Shown one piece after another: positions 12,457 through 20,195 of a stretch of DNA of 64,000 bases (positions within the stretch are counted from its first letter, which is position 1; each line of letters starts with the position of its first letter). Below the pieces are notes generated by a model, which saw only the letters and a program-made list of their open reading frames with translations, was not told the origin of the DNA and made no database searches. A program made the position numbers and the translations under genes. The stretch comes from Paractinoplanes abujensis (GTDB taxonomy: Bacteria > Actinomycetota > Actinomycetes > Mycobacteriales > Micromonosporaceae): NCBI RefSeq assembly GCF_014204895.1, contig NZ_JACHMF010000001.1, positions 2,418,001 through 2,482,000 on the forward strand, read 5' to 3'.

Positions 12457-13575
12457 CCAGCCACCAGCACTGACCACCCCCGACACCACCGCCGCGCCGA
12501 CCATGACCGGCCACTGCCGCCAGAGCCGCCCCACGACAGCTAGTCCCACCAGCACGACGACGGGCAGCCACACCATCAGCAACCGCCCCAGGGCATAGCC
12601 GCTGAAAGGCCCCCCACCCGGCCATACCGCCCACGGCAAACCGGGGAAGGCCCTGGCCCAGCCGTCCCCGGAGAGCAGGCCGCACGCCACCCCCAGAGCC
12701 GCCGCACCAACCCGGCGCACCGCCGGCCCGTCCCCCACCGCAGCGCCCCTCGCCCCCACAGCGCCGCCCGCCTCCACAGCGCCGCCCGCCCCCACAGCGC
12801 CGCCCGCAGCCGCAGTGCCGCCCGCCCCCACAGCGCCGCCCGCAGCCGCAGCGCCGCCCGCTGCGGCCAAGCCCTCTGTCACCTCCGAGCCGCCCGTCAT
12901 CGCCCGGCCGCTTGGCCTCGCCAAGCCGGCCCCTTCCGCCGGGCCGCTCGCCATCGCCGTGCCGATCGCCACCGCCGGGCCACTCGCCACCGCCGGGCCG
13001 CTCACTGCCGCCGAGCCGCTCCCCACCGCCTGGCCCGCCGCCACCGCCGAGCCGCTCCCCACCACCCGACCCCTCGTGACCGCCGAGCCGCTCCCCACCA
13101 CCCGACCCCTCGTGACCGCCGAGCCGCTCCCCACCACCGGGCCCCTCGTGACCGCCGAGCCGCGTCGCACCAGCCAGCCCAGGTAGCCGAGCACGGTGCC
13201 GCCGACGACCGAACCGGCCAGCCAGAAAGCCGTCATGGCCCCGACGTCGATCAGCCCCTGCGCCACCACACCACTGGCCAGCCAGCGCCGGGTGCCCACG
13301 AGGATCAGCAGGTAGTAGACGAGAGTCGCCAAGACCAGCAGCGCAACGGCCCGTCCGATCGCGCCCCGCCGGCCACCCCCGCCACGCGCCCACCCGGCCA
13401 GGAACCCGGCCATCCCCCAGGCGAACCCGCTGCTGGTGAGCGCCGTCAGCACCGGCCCGGCGGCGCCGTCCACGAAGTCGGCCGCGAACGCGATCAGACC
13501 CAGCACAACAGCAGCCCCACCGACGCCACCCACGACCCGGCGCCGCGCCGTCAGCTCCGCCGCGCTGCCGTCCAC
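12397..13575 (-). CDS. Polytopic membrane protein with in-frame repeat insert
   Basis: A 392-residue protein of unknown function. Four hydrophobic helices occupy residues about 15-145 and three more about 285-392. Between them lies about 130 residues of Gly/Ala/Ser/Val-rich sequence built from tandem 12-residue units (GSGSAVTRGRVV type) and 6-residue units (Ala/Gly/Val). The DNA repeat lengths, 36 and 18 bp, are multiples of three, so the repeats are translated and have expanded in frame. The GTG start at 13575 has GGGGACG upstream. The 3' end overlaps marR. Another frame across the same bases is Arg/Gly-rich without hydrophobic pattern and was rejected. Confidence 0.72.
   Translation of the reverse strand: MDGSAAELTARRRVVGGVGGAAVVLGLIAFAADFVDGAAGPVLTALTSSGFAWGMAGFLAGWARGGGGRRGAIGRAVALLVLATLVYYLLILVGTRRWLASGVVAQGLIDVGAMTAFWLAGSVVGGTVLGYLGWLVRRGSAVTRGPVVGSGSAVTRGRVVGSGSAVTRGRVVGSGSAVAAGQAVGSGSAAVSGPAVASGPAVAIGTAMASGPAEGAGLARPSGRAMTGGSEVTEGLAAAGGAAAAGGAVGAGGTAAAGGAVGAGGAVEAGGAVGARGAAVGDGPAVRRVGAAALGVACGLLSGDGWARAFPGLPWAVWPGGGPFSGYALGRLLMVWLPVVVLVGLAVVGRLWRQWPVMVGAAVVSGVVSAGGWLLFQQVVQYAIQGLTVGLG
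12758..12865. repeat. Six 18-bp tandem units inside the membrane protein gene
   Basis: Units begin at 12758, 12776, 12794, 12812, 12830 and 12848, with core CAGCGCCGCCCGC. They encode the Ala/Gly/Val 6-residue repeats on the reverse strand. Point differences between units show the array is not brand new. Confidence 0.85.
13008..13151. repeat. Four 36-bp tandem units (VNTR-like) inside the same gene
   Basis: Units start at 13008 (diverged), 13044, 13080 and 13116, followed by a 12-nt partial copy. The middle two are identical; the last differs at two or three bases. They encode a 12-residue repeat on the reverse strand. Near identity suggests recent slippage or unequal exchange. Confidence 0.9.
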
Positions 13576-13709
13576 TGTGCAGCGTCCCCATCACGTCCCG
13601 TAGTTCGCCCCGGCAAACGGGCATGGACGCTCACCATAGCGACAGCGCCGGGGTGGCATTTCGGTGCGGGAGTGACCGAGTTCGGCGGGTTATGCCATTC
13701 TTTCGGGCT

Positions 13710-14555
13710 ATGACCACGCCGCAGCCGCCCGAGCAGTCCCGGCCCGCACCGGTTCCCCCGCCGGCGCCCGACCCGGCCGGACCCGCGGCGGACACCCCTT
13801 GGCGCAGGCCCACCGGCGAAGCCGCGCAGACCCCACCCGCGCCGGCCGAGCCCCCGACTGGCCCGGTCAACCCGGACCCAGCGCCACCCCGGACCGGCCT
13901 GCCCCAGCCACAACCCGCCCCGGCGCCGACCGGCCCGGCCCACCCGGTCGCCGGCACGACGGAGCCACGGCAAGGCCCGACGCCACCCCCAACCGGCGTT
14001 TCCGAGCCGCACCTCACGCCGGCGACGCCGTCGGCCGGCACGACTCAGCCTCAGCCCGACGGGCAAGCCGCGTACGCCGCGCCGCCGGCGGACGGGACGT
14101 ATCCGCCGGCCGCCGCGGGTGCTCCAGCCCCGAGCCGGCCCGGCCAGGGCGTCGGGGTCACGGCCGAAGCCCCGCCGGTGGCCGGCAACGGTTCCCGGCG
14201 GCTGCTTCTGGCCGGCGCCGTCGGTGTGCTGGCCGGCGCGCTCGTGGTCGGCATCCTCTGGGCGGCCAGTTCCTTCGTCGGCGGCGGGGGCGACGACGCC
14301 CGGGCCGACGCCGCCGCGGCGTGCGGGGTCTTCGAGCGGGTGCCCGACACCTGGCAGCCCGAGACGCTGACCGAGCAGGCCACGTATCAGCTCGGCGGCG
14401 CCATCTCGCTGGCCCAGTCGGCGGGTCAGGCCGACGACGACTACCGGGTGCTGGCCGCGCAGGCCCAGCAGGTGCAGCAAGCCGTCGTGACCTTCAACCT
14501 GGATCGCATCGCTCAGCTGGTCACCGATGTCCGCAACACCTGCGACGAGCTCTAG
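13710..14555 (+). CDS. Pro-rich single-pass membrane protein, unknown function
   Basis: About 281 residues from the ATG at 13710. The first 150 residues are almost wholly Pro/Ala/Thr/Gly, a disordered cytoplasmic region. One strong transmembrane helix follows (LLLAGAVGVLAGALVVGILW), then a Gly/Asp linker and an outer helical domain of about 85 residues with two Cys (AAACGVFERV and NTCDEL), which could form a disulfide. The frame extends upstream to 13623, but that part is Arg-rich and unlikely. An ATG at 13692 is the other candidate start. The layout recalls actinobacterial membrane proteins with a P-rich tail; no function is claimed. It ends 9 nt before the phosphotransferase gene. Confidence 0.72.
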   Translation: MTTPQPPEQSRPAPVPPPAPDPAGPAADTPWRRPTGEAAQTPPAPAEPPTGPVNPDPAPPRTGLPQPQPAPAPTGPAHPVAGTTEPRQGPTPPPTGVSEPHLTPATPSAGTTQPQPDGQAAYAAPPADGTYPPAAAGAPAPSRPGQGVGVTAEAPPVAGNGSRRLLLAGAVGVLAGALVVGILWAASSFVGGGGDDARADAAAACGVFERVPDTWQPETLTEQATYQLGGAISLAQSAGQADDDYRVLAAQAQQVQQAVVTFNLDRIAQLVTDVRNTCDEL

Positions 14556-14564
14556 GGTCCCGCT

Positions 14565-15455
14565 TTGCACGCCGATCAGCTCGACATCCCGGCCGCGACT
14601 GTGCGCGCGCTCGTCGACGCCCAGTTCCCGCAGTGGCGTGACCTGCCGCTGCGCGAGCTCGACACGCAGGGCACGGTCAACGCGATCTTCCGGCTGGGCG
14701 ACTCCTACACGCTCCGCTTCCCGCTGCAACCTCGCCCCGGCGCCCGCGAGTGGCTCGTACGCGAGGCCGCCGCGGCGCGGGAGCTGCTCGGTCGCACACC
14801 TTTCGCCACCCCGGAACCGATCGCGCTGGGTGAGCCCGGCCCCGGTTACCCGCTGCCGTGGTCGGTCCAGACGTGGCTACCCGGCGTGGTCGTCACCGAC
14901 CAGTCTCTCGGTGACGACTTCGCTCTCGACCTGGCCGCGTTCATGTCCGCCGTACGGTCGCTGCCCACCCACGGCCGCACCTTCACCGGCGGCGGCCGCG
15001 GCGGCGAGCTCACCTCGCAGGACGAGTGGATGGAGATCTGCCTCGAAAGGCACGACCCGTCGCTGCGCCCCCTCTGGCACGAGCTGCGCGAACTCCCCCG
15101 CGGCGACACCCCCGACGCGATGACCCACGGCGACCTGATCCCCGGCAACGTGCTGCTCACCGCCGAGGGCCGCCGGCCGGGCACCGCCCAGGCCCGGCTG
15201 TCGGGCATCCTCGACGTCGGCGGCCTGTCCGCCACCGACCCCGCCCTCGAACTGGTCGGCGCCTGGCACCTCCTGGAGCCCGGCCCCCGCCGCACGCTGC
15301 GCGAAGCCCTCGGCCCCAGCGACCTGGAGTGGCAACGCGGCAAGGCGTGGGCGTTCGCCCAGGCGATGGGCCTTCCGTGGTACTACGCCGAGACCAACCC
15401 GGCCATGGCCCGCACCGGCCTGCGCACCCTGGCCCGCATCGTCCAGGACTCATGA
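14565..15455 (+). CDS. Aminoglycoside phosphotransferase (APH)-family kinase
   Basis: A 296-residue protein with a TTG start. Kinase-like features: NAIFRLGDSYTLRFPL for the nucleotide loop and Lys-equivalent strand (Arg here), the catalytic Brenner motif HGDLIPGNVLL, and ILDVGGLSATDPALEL in the position of the metal-binding Asp. APH-fold enzymes phosphorylate aminoglycosides, macrolides, homoserine, choline or sugars. The sequence does not identify the substrate, and it should not be called a resistance gene on this evidence. It ends in a 6-nt convergent overlap with the next, frameshifted gene. Confidence 0.85.
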   Translation: MHADQLDIPAATVRALVDAQFPQWRDLPLRELDTQGTVNAIFRLGDSYTLRFPLQPRPGAREWLVREAAAARELLGRTPFATPEPIALGEPGPGYPLPWSVQTWLPGVVVTDQSLGDDFALDLAAFMSAVRSLPTHGRTFTGGGRGGELTSQDEWMEICLERHDPSLRPLWHELRELPRGDTPDAMTHGDLIPGNVLLTAEGRRPGTAQARLSGILDVGGLSATDPALELVGAWHLLEPGPRRTLREALGPSDLEWQRGKAWAFAQAMGLPWYYAETNPAMARTGLRTLARIVQDS

Positions 15456-15972
15456 CAGCGGAGCGGTGATCGCGAAGTCCCGGTCGACGGCCGCCACCAG
15501 CCCGGTCTTCCCCATCCGCGCCGCCCAGACGTCGAGCACACCGAGAAAGCCGATCAACTCCCCCCCGTACGCCCTCCAGCAAGCCCGGCAGCCGCGCCAA
15601 CGGCACCACGATGCTCGTCTCCCCCTGCTCGACCAGCACGTCCGCTCCCTGGAACGCGAACGCGGTCTCCGGGTCGTGCCCGATCCACGGCCCCTCGCCC
15701 GCGAGCACCGACGTCCAGTCGTCCCGCCAGCTCTCCAGGCCCGCACAACAGCCCGGGACCACCACGGATCCCGTGGCCGTGTCCTCCAGCCGGACGCCGC
15801 CGCAGGCGATCAGCTTGTCGGCCGAGAAGTCGAGCACGGACGCGAACAGTGCCACCTCACCGTCGGTGCAGCCGCCCGTGAGCGGCATCCACGACCACGA
15901 CGGCAGCGACGCGACCGGCCACGGTGGCGGCGTAGCGGGGTCGGCGTACGGGACCTCGATGACGGGCTGCAT
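15450..15972 (-). pseudogene. Conserved hypothetical protein broken by a C7 run
   Basis: Read from ATG 15972, the frame gives an acidic, Trp-rich protein (MQPVIEVPYADPATPP, GCTDGEVALFASVLDFSADK, SWRDDWTSVLAGEGPWIGHD). At the homopolymer 15560-15566 (seven C on the plus strand) the sensible reading moves to another frame and continues ELIGFLGVLDVWAARMGKTG to the stop at 15450. Removing one base restores one protein of about 173 residues. The composition and order (GCCAGLESW, then the acidic Trp segment) resemble uncharacterised actinobacterial proteins. Either the gene is mutated or the base run was misread; the sequence alone cannot decide. Confidence 0.7.
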
Positions 15973-16023
15973 CCGGAGCACAGACGTTCCGTTTCTTTGA
16001 CATCGACTACATCGGATGGTGGG

Positions 16024-16653
16024 GTGGTGATCGTGAAGGGTCAAGTGGTGCACTCTCCCACCGGCGAGCGTGTCGTTCTGGACGACGTCGGGCAGGCGGT
16101 GCTGTTCGACAACGACGTGGTCCGCGTGTGGGACGTCGCCCTGCCGCCCGGTGAGACCCATCCGTGGCACCTGCACCACAACCCGTACGTGGTGCTCTCG
16201 ATCTCGGGTTCCGAGGCGCGCATGGACTGGCTGGACGGCAGCGAGCCGCGTTTCCTGAACGAGTATCGCGGCGGCTCGGTCTACCGGCCGCTCTCGCCGG
16301 TGCACCGGCTGACCAATATCGGGCAGCGGTTCTACCAGAATCGGCTGGTCGAGCTCAAGGACCTGGGCGAGAACCGGCCCGAGCCGCACGACATCGGGGC
16401 CGGTGACCGCAGCGTCGAGGGGCAGCGGCCGGGCCCGGCCACCGCGGACGGGCGGCTGCCGGTGATCGCGCACCCGCATGTGAGCGTGTGGACGGTCGAG
16501 GTCGGCGCGGACGAGGCCCGCAAGCTCGACCTGAGCGACCGCCCGCACGTGCTCGCCGAACTGGCCCGCGACGGCGCGGCCGCCTACCACCCGGGCGGCC
16601 CGCTCACGCTGACCGGCCCGGGCGAATGGTTCGTCGTGGAGCTCACCTACTAG
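16024..16653 (+). CDS. Cupin-fold protein, unknown substrate
   Basis: About 209 residues. The region ALPPGETHPWHLHHNPYVV carries a cupin metal motif (Glu and closely spaced His), followed by beta-strand rich sequence (VLSISGSEARMDWLD, GGSVYRPLSPVHRLTNIGQ) and a second barrel-like half ending LTGPGEWFVVELTY. Bicupin-type dioxygenases and isomerases share this pattern, but no specific reaction can be assigned. Three GTG codons (16024, 16027, 16033) are possible starts; a GGTGGGG stretch precedes them. It is divergent from the frameshifted gene and overlaps the deacetylase remnant by 4 nt. Confidence 0.7.
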   Translation: MVIVKGQVVHSPTGERVVLDDVGQAVLFDNDVVRVWDVALPPGETHPWHLHHNPYVVLSISGSEARMDWLDGSEPRFLNEYRGGSVYRPLSPVHRLTNIGQRFYQNRLVELKDLGENRPEPHDIGAGDRSVEGQRPGPATADGRLPVIAHPHVSVWTVEVGADEARKLDLSDRPHVLAELARDGAAAYHPGGPLTLTGPGEWFVVELTY

Positions 16654-16982
16654 ACGGTGAACACCTCGAAGCCGGTTGCGTACTTGACGCCCATACGTGC
16701 GCCGGTCTGACGGGCGAACCCTTCGAGGAACTCCTCCGCGTCGAAGTCGCCAGAGCCGAGTCCGCGCAGGTAGGCGTCGTGCGTCAGCAGCGACCGCACG
16801 CCCAGCTCGAACGTGCCGGTGATGTCGGCGCCGTGCCGCGCCCGGGGCGATCCGCCCGCCCACACCTGCTTGACGCCGTCCCACTTGTCCAGGCCGAGGT
16901 CGCGGAACACCCAGCGGTTGGCGGCATCCCGTACGGCGTCGAGCACCGCCCGCTGTTCGTGATCACGATCCCCGGCCGGTGC
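16650..16982 (-). pseudogene. PIG-L deacetylase, C-terminal remnant
   Basis: The frame is open from 16982 to the stop at 16650 and gives DHEQRAVLDAVRDAANRWVF followed by LDKWDGVKQVW, a DITGTFELGV stretch and EEFLEGFARQTG. This matches the second half of LmbE/PIG-L N-acetylglucosaminyl deacetylases, starting at the conserved Asp-His region and running to the C-terminus. The N-terminal metal motif (HPDD) is missing, and an in-frame stop (16983-16985) lies right at the junction with the transposase relic. About 110 of the usual 230-270 residues remain. It is inferred to have been cut by an IS21-type insertion. Confidence 0.75.
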
Positions 16983-17069
16983 TCACCTCATACTTGCGCG
17001 CGAGTGCCCGCACTGTCATGCCAGCGCGGGAGTCTCGTCGAATCGCCGCAACAGGTCGACCTTCGACAT
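16983..17069 (-). pseudogene. IS21-family IstA transposase, N-terminal relic
   Basis: From ATG 17069 the reverse strand reads MSKVDL, and after a one-base shift continues AAIRRDSRAGMTVRALARKY, then ends in the deacetylase remnant. This is the helix-turn-helix start of IS21-type IstA proteins. About 30 codons survive and the rest of istA and istB is absent. Confidence 0.65.
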
Positions 17070-17120
17070 CGGGCATCGGCGGGCTCCCGTCCAGACCAGC
17101 CGATGCTCCCGCCTGTCACG

Positions 17121-17143
17121 GTGGGCCCGAAACTGGCGAACAT
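17121..17143 (+). repeat. IS21-end-like repeat, copy 1
   Basis: Begins GTGGGCCCGAAACTGGCG. It matches the repeat at 18337-18359 at 19 of 23 positions in the same orientation, and a related shorter copy lies at 17162. IS21-family ends carry multiple related repeats, so these are read as remains of an element end next to the istA relic. Confidence 0.5.
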
Positions 17144-17161
17144 CGAATCCACCCGATCGAG

Positions 17162-17183
17162 GTGGGCCCTAACTGGGAGACAA
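17162..17183 (+). repeat. IS21-end-like repeat, copy 2 (diverged)
   Basis: GTGGGCCCTAACTGGGAGAC is a diverged version of the 17121 repeat, 41 bp downstream. The close spacing of related copies is the expected layout of an IS21 terminus. Confidence 0.4.
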
Positions 17184-17232
17184 ATCCCTGCTCATGGGCC
17201 TTCCCGCCCCGCATCCGGCTCGACGACGGTGA

Positions 17233-18201
17233 TCACCACCAGTAGTTGTCCTGCGGCAGGTAAGGGGTCTCCAAATCGGCGATCTCGCTCTCCGTCAGAT
17301 GCACCTCAAGAGCAGCGACGGCGTCCTGCAGATGATGCGGCTTGGTGGCGCCCACGATCGGGCAGGACACGACCGGCTTGGACAGCAGCCAGGCCAGCGC
17401 CACCTGGGCCATTGCGACGCCGCGCGCCTCCGCGACTTTCTGGATCGCGTGCACCACCGGCTCGTCGACGTCACGGTCGAACGCCTTGGCCACGTTGTCC
17501 GACGACGACCGGGCCGTCTGCTGACCCCACGGCCGGGTCGCCCGGCCCTTGGCCAGCGGCGAGTACGGCGTCAGGCCGACACCCTGATCCAGACACATCG
17601 GGATCATTTCCCGCTCTTCCTCGCGTTTGAGCACGTTGTACTGATCCTGCATCGCCGCGAACGTCGTCCACCCGTTGACCACAGCGGCGTACTGCGCCTT
17701 CGCGAACTGCCACGCCCACATCGATGACGCACCCAGATAGCGCACCTTGCCGGCCCGGACCAGGTCGTCGAGGGCCTGCATCGTCTCCTCGACCGGGGTC
17801 TCCGGGTCGAACCGGTGGATGTAGTAGACATCGATGTAGTCGGTGCCCAGACGGCGCAGCGACGCTTCGGCCTGCTCCAGGATCGCCTTGCGGGACAGAC
17901 CGCTGCCGCCGGGGCCGTCGTGCATCTTCCCGCTGACCTTGGTGGCCAGCACGATCTCCTCACGCCGGGAGAACCGGGTGATCGCCCGCCCGACGAACTC
18001 CTCCGAGGTGCCGCCCTGGTAGACGTTCGCGGTGTCCCAGAATGTCACACCCAACTCGACGGCCTGTCGGAAGAACGGCGCCGCGGCCTCCTCATCCAAG
18101 GTCCACTGATGCATGCCGGCCGCAGCCTGGCCGTAACTCATGCACCCCAGCCCGATACGGCTCACCCTCAGCCCGGTCCGGCCCAGCCGCGTGAACTCCA
18201 C
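17233..18201 (-). CDS. Aldo/keto reductase
   Basis: A 322-residue NADPH-dependent oxidoreductase of the YajO/YhdN type. The catalytic tetrad is visible: Asp in FWDTANVY, Tyr in the same motif, Lys in VLATKVSGK and His in DVYYIHRFD. The C-terminal SCPIVGATKPHH region binds the NADP phosphate. It reduces aldehydes or ketones; the natural substrate is unknown. The GTG at 18201 is chosen because AGGAGG lies 7 nt upstream and the protein then begins VEFTRLGRTGLRVSRIGLG, the normal family start. The gene stands alone between IS-like repeats on both sides. Confidence 0.93.
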   Translation of the reverse strand: MEFTRLGRTGLRVSRIGLGCMSYGQAAAGMHQWTLDEEAAAPFFRQAVELGVTFWDTANVYQGGTSEEFVGRAITRFSRREEIVLATKVSGKMHDGPGGSGLSRKAILEQAEASLRRLGTDYIDVYYIHRFDPETPVEETMQALDDLVRAGKVRYLGASSMWAWQFAKAQYAAVVNGWTTFAAMQDQYNVLKREEEREMIPMCLDQGVGLTPYSPLAKGRATRPWGQQTARSSSDNVAKAFDRDVDEPVVHAIQKVAEARGVAMAQVALAWLLSKPVVSCPIVGATKPHHLQDAVAALEVHLTESEIADLETPYLPQDNYWW

Positions 18202-18336
18202 CGCGGTTCCTCCTCTATCAGCCAGCACGACCCCCACGAGCACCATCGGCACGCCGCGGCCACACCGCCCAGCCTCGCACGTGAAGCCGGATTTCACCGG
18301 CAGCGCCGAACCTCCGCCCGGGACCGCGCAGGCCGA

Positions 18337-18359
18337 GTGGGTCCGAAACTGACGGACAC
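18337..18359 (+). repeat. IS21-end-like repeat, copy 3
   Basis: Begins GTGGGTCCGAAACTGACG, in direct orientation with the copy at 17121. The pair brackets the aldo/keto reductase gene. Confidence 0.5.
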
Positions 18360-19204
18360 AAGAAATGGCCAATAGCCCCTGGGCCCCATGATCACAGACA
18401 ACTGGTACCCGAGCAGACGCACAAAGCCAGGCGCCGGCCGCGGAAAACCACCAACCTCGGGCAGCCACCAGCCACCAGCCACCACCTACGCGCAACAACA
18501 CCGCCAACACAGCAACCGCCCCGACCGCCGGTTGCCCTTTCCTGAAGCGCACGGGCTGCCCTGCCGGACGCGATAACCGCCAACGTCACGCAACCGCCAG
18601 CCCTTACCTGCGCGCACAAATACCGCCAACACAGCAACCGCCCCGACCGCCGGTTGCGCACAACCGCCAACTTCACGCAACGGCCAGCCCTACTTGCGCA
18701 CACAAATACGCCAACAGCAACCGCCCCGACCGCCGGTTGCGCACAACCGCCAACTTCACGCAGCCGCCGGCGGCTAGCGCGCAATAGATGCCGTCGACAA
18801 AACGACCGCCCGCCGTCAACCGGGCAACAACCGCCGACTTGCGCGGGCGCAGGCCGTCGCCTGCACGTTATGAACGCCGACATCGCTTTGAGTCACGGCG
18901 CCAATTGCGCAACCACCGCCAACTCCGCGCCGCCGCCGGCCGCCATCTACGCGCACTAAACGGCGGCACCGCTTCACGTCGCGGTGCCACCTGCACGCAA
19001 CTGCCGGCGACGGACACCCGACCGTCCTCGCCGCCGCCTTCGTGCACCAAGCGCCACTGAACGCACGGGTCCGATCGCCGCATACGTGCACCAAGCGCCA
19101 CTGAACGCACGGGGTCCGATCGCCGCATACGTGCACCTGACGCCACGGCCATACTGCGCACGACTGCGCAACCACGTTCATCGCAGGCGCATCGAGTGTG
19201 CGCG
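18360..19204. repeat. Decayed non-coding repeat tract, A+C-rich plus strand
   Basis: No gene is supported here. The plus strand is rich in C and A and poor in T. A 24-nt core (GCAACCG, 10-nt loop, CGGTTGC) recurs at 18512-18535, 18634-18657 and 18717-18740. In the last two copies the CGGTTG arm can instead pair downstream in CGGTTGCGCACAACCG, so two hairpins compete. Further diverged units beginning CTAGCGCGCA or CTACGCGCA continue to about 19020. Copy spacings of 122 and 83 bp are not multiples of three, so the repeats are not translated. Confidence 0.8.
19041..19137. repeat. 44/45-bp tandem repeat
   Basis: Copies start at 19041 and 19085 (one-base length difference), with a partial third at 19130. 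Each begins CGTGCACCAAGCGCCACTGA and ends with GTCCGATCGCCGCATA. It lies at the 3' end of the WYL regulator gene. Confidence 0.85.
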
Positions 19205-20125
19205 TCATGTGGTCTTGCCGGCCGCGCGCAGTCGGGCGGCCAGCACCGAGCAGCGGTCGCGCAGTTCCGGTGGGTCGAGGACCTCGAAGTCGTGGCCGAG
19301 CAGCACCATGTGCATGAGGATGAAGTCGAGGTCGGCCGCCCCGCTGGTCACTTCGCACGTGGTGGCCGTCTTCGCGCGCACCACCGCCGCCGACGCCGGG
19401 ATCAGGGCGCGGATGGTGGCCGCAGCCGCCCGTACGAGAAAATGCCCTTGATAGCGGTAGACCCGGCTCGACACACTCTCCTGCACGAACTCCGCAGCGT
19501 CCGGCGTCTCACGCCGCACGAACCGCCACGACAGCTCCGCAATGCCGGACATGCGGTCGAGGCGGAACGTGCGCCAATCCTCCCGGCCGAGGTCGAAGGC
19601 CAGCAGGTACCACCGCCGGTCCGACGCGACCAGCTGATACGGCTCCACCCGCCGCTCGGCGTCCCGGTAGGCGAAACGCACAGCGACCGCGTCGCGGCAG
19701 GCCCGCGCGAGGGTCATGAGCGCTTCCGAGTCGATCTCCGGCCGCCCTCCCCCGAACGACGACACCGAACCGGCCAGTGCCCGCACCTCGTGGCGCAGCC
19801 GGGTCGGCAGCACCCGGTCCAGTTTGGTCAGCGCCCGCAGCGCCGCGTCCCCACTTTCCGCCCCGGCCAGCAGCGCGACGGCGGTCGCGATGGCCTCCTC
19901 GTCGTCGAGCAGCAACGGCGGCAGTTCCTGCCCGGCCCCGAGCTGATAACCACCCCCGGGCCCCTGCCCGGCGTTCACCGGATAACCCAGGACGCGCAAC
20001 CGTTCGACGTCGCGCCGGACCGTGCGCGTGGTGACACCGAGCCGCTCGGCCAGTTCGGGCCCGGTCCACACCCGCCGCTGCTGCAGCAGTCCGAGCAGGG
20101 CCAGCACCCGCTCGGTCGTCCCCAT
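19205..20125 (-). CDS. WYL-domain transcriptional regulator (YafY type)
   Basis: About 306 residues from ATG 20125 (a GTG at 20140 is possible). An HTH_11 domain comes first (MGTTERVLALLGLLQQRRV, then LGVTTRTVRRDVERL), then a WYL domain with DAERRVEPYQLVASDRRWYL and a C-terminal WCX extension. WYL regulators bind nucleic-acid-derived or other ligands. In actinobacteria they often sit beside DinB-like genes, as here. A perfect 13-bp palindrome sits between it and the divergent gene. Confidence 0.93.
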   Translation of the reverse strand: MGTTERVLALLGLLQQRRVWTGPELAERLGVTTRTVRRDVERLRVLGYPVNAGQGPGGGYQLGAGQELPPLLLDDEEAIATAVALLAGAESGDAALRALTKLDRVLPTRLRHEVRALAGSVSSFGGGRPEIDSEALMTLARACRDAVAVRFAYRDAERRVEPYQLVASDRRWYLLAFDLGREDWRTFRLDRMSGIAELSWRFVRRETPDAAEFVQESVSSRVYRYQGHFLVRAAAATIRALIPASAAVVRAKTATTCEVTSGAADLDFILMHMVLLGHDFEVLDPPELRDRCSVLAARLRAAGKTT

Positions 20126-20140
20126 GTCGTCCACGCGCAC

Positions 20141-20153
20141 ACTCTTGCAGAGT
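20141..20153. promoter_or_regulatory. Candidate operator between WYL regulator and DinB gene
   Basis: ACTCT-TGC-AGAGT is a perfect inverted repeat directly upstream of the regulator start and 43 bp before the DinB ATG. Autoregulation by the WYL protein is inferred. Confidence 0.45.
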
Positions 20154-20195
20154 TTGCGGACCGATCCTGTCCTCGTTCCATGTCAGGGTGGGCCC

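Noticed and set aside
12326..13624. Alternative reading frame for the membrane protein at 12.4-13.6 kb
   Set aside because: It is Arg/Gly-rich with no hydrophobic helices. The frame ending at 12397 has regular membrane segments and in-frame repeats.
14565..15455. Aminoglycoside resistance gene
   Set aside because: The APH fold alone does not show substrate. Key flanking motifs of known resistance enzymes are not recognisable.
18487..18760. CRISPR array
   Set aside because: Repeated cores are not separated by unique spacers of constant length, and no cas genes lie nearby.
18392..18883. Reverse-strand frame of about 160 codons across the repeat tract
   Set aside because: Repeat spacings of 122 and 83 bp shift the frame, the product is Cys/Arg/Val-rich with no pattern, and no start signals are present.
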